Assembly (NCBI GenBank): GCA_019314005.1
Contig: JAFDAE010000132.1
Coordinates: forward strand, 1-7,271
Source of the DNA: Deltaproteobacteria bacterium
Lineage (GTDB): Bacteria; Desulfobacterota; Desulfobacteria; C00003060; C00003106
DNA length: 7,271 nt
Direction: 5' to 3'
In this document: one piece after another, positions 5,592 to 7,271 of the stretch
Position numbering within the stretch: position 1 is the first letter of the stretch
How the letters are laid out: every line of letters starts with the position of its first letter
Notes under the pieces: model-generated
The model's input: only the letters and a program-made list of their open reading frames with translations
The model's database searches: none
Told to the model about the DNA's origin: nothing
Position numbers and translations under genes: made by a program

Positions 5592-6175
5592 CAATGCTTC
5601 TACCTTTGAGCCTTATATTTAATGGCGAGCCCTGCCTCTTTCTCGGCCCTGTCGAGCTTGTTTAACCGCTTCAGGACCTGGGAGAATATGAGGTGATAAT
5701 GGCTGTTTTTTGAATCAAACACGGTGGCCTTTTGTATGGCAAGCTCCATGCCGTCCCAATCCTTTTCTATTTTTGCGATACGGGCAAGCCAATAGTAGGC
5801 CTCGGCAACGGGCTCCTCTTGATTGAGGTCTATCAGGATTCGCCGCGCCTCATTGTATCGTTTCAGATCGATCAGGGAACGAGCTATAAATATATCGATT
5901 CGGGAAGAAAGGATAAAATCACGGCCGACCTGTTGATAAAACTGGTAGAGTTTATCAGGATAGCCCGCCTTCTTATAGAGATGATACAGTCTTTCCAGGT
6001 CCTTCTCCCTGGATCGGCTCACTTCCAGGGCATGAAAGAAGCTGGTTTCTGCGTCCTCAGGCCGGCCGCTTTGTAAATAGAGATCCCCCATGTGGATATA
6101 ATGCGCGGAATTGTTTTGAAACGCGTTGTAGCCGAGCGCTTTCCCATAATGAGATATGGCGCCGGACCAATCTCT

Positions 6176-6184
6176 TTGTCTTCA
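6176..6184 (-). other. Frameshift junction in the TPR gene
   Basis: On the minus strand the first frame reads GCT GAA GAC then AAA GAG; the TPR pattern resumes as (C)AA AGA GAT TGG (R-D-W-S-G-A-I). The second frame is closed just upstream by TGA at 6182-6184, so the shift must occur after that point. One missing base fits best. The TTTAAAG heptamer a few codons upstream is in the right register for -1 slippage but would run into this TGA. Confidence 0.75.
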
Positions 6185-6844
6185 GCCTTTAAAGAAGAAA
6201 TAGCCATGTGGGCATCTCGAAGAGAAATCCTTGCCTCGATTGCCTGCTGAAGGCCGCTCATACACGCCTCTTTAATAGTGGGAGACCAAAAGTCTTCTCT
6301 CTTCAAATAGTTATATGAGGATGGATAGATACGGGCGAGCGCGCCGACAACCGCGCGCAGTTCGTCCGTCTCCCCCTGGCGATAGAGATGGCGGGCCATG
6401 GCATAGTGGTAGAGTATTCCATTGGGCCTCAGACTGACGGCCTGTTTAAAGTAGGGGAGGGGGCCATAGGGGTTTTCCTTCTTTTCAGGATGGAGATATT
6501 GATAAAGCTGTTCAAGTCGTGCCTCCGTCCTGGCCAGACCATAGGCGGTTTCCGCATCAAGAGGGTTCATCCGAGAGGCCTTCAGATAGAAGTCTTTTGA
6601 CTTTTGTGCCAAAAGAACGGAGTCTTTAACCTTCGCCTCTAACGCCCCCAGTTTAAAATAGACCTCCCCTAATTCCTTCTGAATCTCGTAATCATTGGGC
6701 TGATAGTGTGCCGCTTTTTTTAGGTGGTTTGCACTCAGACCATAATACCCGTTCCGAAAAAGATTCTCGGCCCGATGATAGTGCGTCTCGGAGACAAGAC
6801 GAAGAGAAAGGTGATAGAAGGCCACGGCTGATAGAAGGATTAAG

Positions 6845-6879
6845 GCGCAGAGCGCAGAGCGCATGGCGCTATGCGCCTT
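6845..6879. repeat. Five-unit heptamer array over the kinase stop / TPR start overlap
   Basis: The plus strand reads GCGCAGA twice, then GCGCATG, GCGCTAT and GCGCCTT. On the minus strand it supplies the kinase stop codon TAG (6869-6871) and encodes about residues 3-14 of the TPR protein, leading into its membrane anchor. Confidence 0.75.
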
Positions 6880-7271
6880 CCCCATGATATTGTGAATAGT
6901 ATTTATGATAATATTTATAGTACCCCTCTCTTTTAATATCCACGTAGTTGAGCGCCACACCGAGGAGATGAGCCCGGGCCACCCGGAGTTGCTCGACCGC
7001 CTTTTTTACCATTTCCCGGTTTATGAGACCGGCCTTGACCATCAGTAGTACTCCATCCGCTTCGGGCGCCAGAACAAGAGCGTCGCTGGCAGGGAGAATG
7101 GGCGCTGAGTCGATGATCAGGACATCGAACCTTTTTTTTAGGTTAGATAGCAAAAAAGACATTCGTTTGGAGCCAAGAAGCTCAGAGGGATTCGGTGGGA
7201 GGTCGCCTGAGGGAAGCAAAAAAAGATTGGGAGCGCCGGTCTTCAAAATTGCCGAATTGATCTTTTCCTGT
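6869..7271 (-). CDS. Bacterial tyrosine kinase (BY-kinase, CpsD/Wzc C-terminal type), C-terminal part
   Basis: About 133 residues are visible; the frame stays open to the right edge, so the start and the Walker A and A' motifs are outside the window. The sequence NLFLLPSGDLPPNPSELLGS is a signature of this family. It is followed by RFDVLIIDSAPILPASDALV, the Walker B segment with its Asp. The next strand (EADGVLLMVKAG) and 'LLGVALNYVD' complete the P-loop fold. The tail REGYYKYYHKYYSQYHGEGA holds seven tyrosines, the cluster that such kinases autophosphorylate. In EPS systems this cycle governs chain length and export together with a Wzz-like membrane partner, either fused at the N terminus or encoded next door; which applies cannot be seen. 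A TTG at 7246 could be mistaken for the start, but the family pattern continues upstream of it. It overlaps the TPR gene by 17 bp. Confidence 0.93.
   Translation of the reverse strand, partial: QEKINSAILKTGAPNLFLLPSGDLPPNPSELLGSKRMSFLLSNLKKRFDVLIIDSAPILPASDALVLAPEADGVLLMVKAGLINREMVKKAVEQLRVARAHLLGVALNYVDIKREGYYKYYHKYYSQYHGEGA

Larger units (their letters stand above)
5600..6885 (-). pseudogene. Membrane-anchored TPR protein of the EPS cluster, broken by a one-base frameshift
   Basis: Two overlapping frames read as one protein if one base is restored near 6178. The first half (ATG at 6885 to Asp236) has a hydrophobic anchor at about 11-29 and then TPR helices such as 'HYHRAENLFRNGYYGLSANH', 'ELGEVYFKLGAL' and 'YFKQAVSLRPNG'. 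The second half begins in the other frame with RDWSGAISHYGKALGYNAF, a clear TPR motif, and continues through 'HMGDLYLQSGRPEDAETSFF' to '...LAIKYKAQR' and TAG at 5600. Joined length is about 428 residues. Left alone, the first frame runs on to 6019 with non-TPR sequence, and the second could restart at ATG 6091. TPR proteins beside O-antigen ligases, or fused to them, are thought to aid assembly in the periplasm. The ATG at 6885 is preferred over the one at 6960 because it overlaps the kinase stop by only 17 bp, though no ribosome binding site is visible. The break could be a true mutation or a sequencing error. Confidence 0.82.

Noticed and set aside
5732..6076. Plus-strand open frame of 114 codons
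   Set aside because: It lies opposite the second half of the TPR gene, which has strong TPR motifs; the plus-strand product has none.
6185..6195. Programmed -1 frameshift at TTTAAAG in the TPR gene
   Set aside because: The -1 frame meets TGA at 6182-6184 two codons later, before the TPR frame opens.
6886..6960. Upstream start (ATG at 6960) for the TPR protein
   Set aside because: It would overlap the kinase gene by 92 bp and add a non-TPR lead before the membrane anchor; the ATG at 6885 overlaps by only 17 bp.

Overview
The window is a stretch of a Gram-negative exopolysaccharide (EPS) or O-antigen gene cluster of the Wzx/Wzy-dependent type, interrupted by a small accessory segment. Five of the six main genes lie on the minus strand. 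In transcription order they are: the C-terminal part of a bacterial tyrosine kinase (polysaccharide co-polymerase partner) running in from the right edge; a membrane-anchored TPR protein broken by a one-base frameshift; an O-antigen ligase/polymerase; a Wzx-type flippase; and the N-terminal part of a CgeB-like glycosyltransferase running off the left edge. Together these would build a repeat unit (glycosyltransferase), flip it (Wzx), polymerise or ligate it (ligase-family protein, perhaps with the TPR partner) and control export (tyrosine kinase).

Between the TPR gene and the ligase gene lies a block of about 2.3 kb that does not belong to this pathway. It holds one plus-strand gene for a lipoprotein with a CsgG/GNA1162-like N-terminal half and two SPOR-like repeats at the C terminus. 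It has its own sigma70-like promoter and a good ribosome binding site. The gene is bracketed by two copies, in opposite orientation, of one long palindromic element: copy A of 142 bp at 3801-3942 and copy B of 217 bp at 5256-5472. Both have perfect 15-bp terminal inverted repeats. Copy B carries extra segments, two of which are exact 16-bp complements of each other, so it has grown while keeping its ability to fold. The same block contains a decayed C-terminal remnant of a DUF3368 (PIN-like toxin family) gene and several short tandem repeats.

A second pattern runs through the whole window: degenerate tandem heptamers (units such as GCGCATA, GCGCAGA, AGCTCAT, GAGCTTT). They sit at gene edges: the ligase start, the ligase stop, the kinase stop/TPR start overlap, just after the TPR stop, and around the palindromic elements. 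In three places they are translated and supply N-terminal residues or a stop codon. Copy B sits inside such an array without disturbing its 7-base phase.

Organism: the gene types (SPOR lipoprotein, Gram-negative style EPS genes) point to a diderm bacterium. The heptamer arrays and the 9-mer ACAGGATTT repeats remind me of Desulfobacterota (deltaproteobacterial) genomes, but this is an impression from memory, not shown by the sequence.
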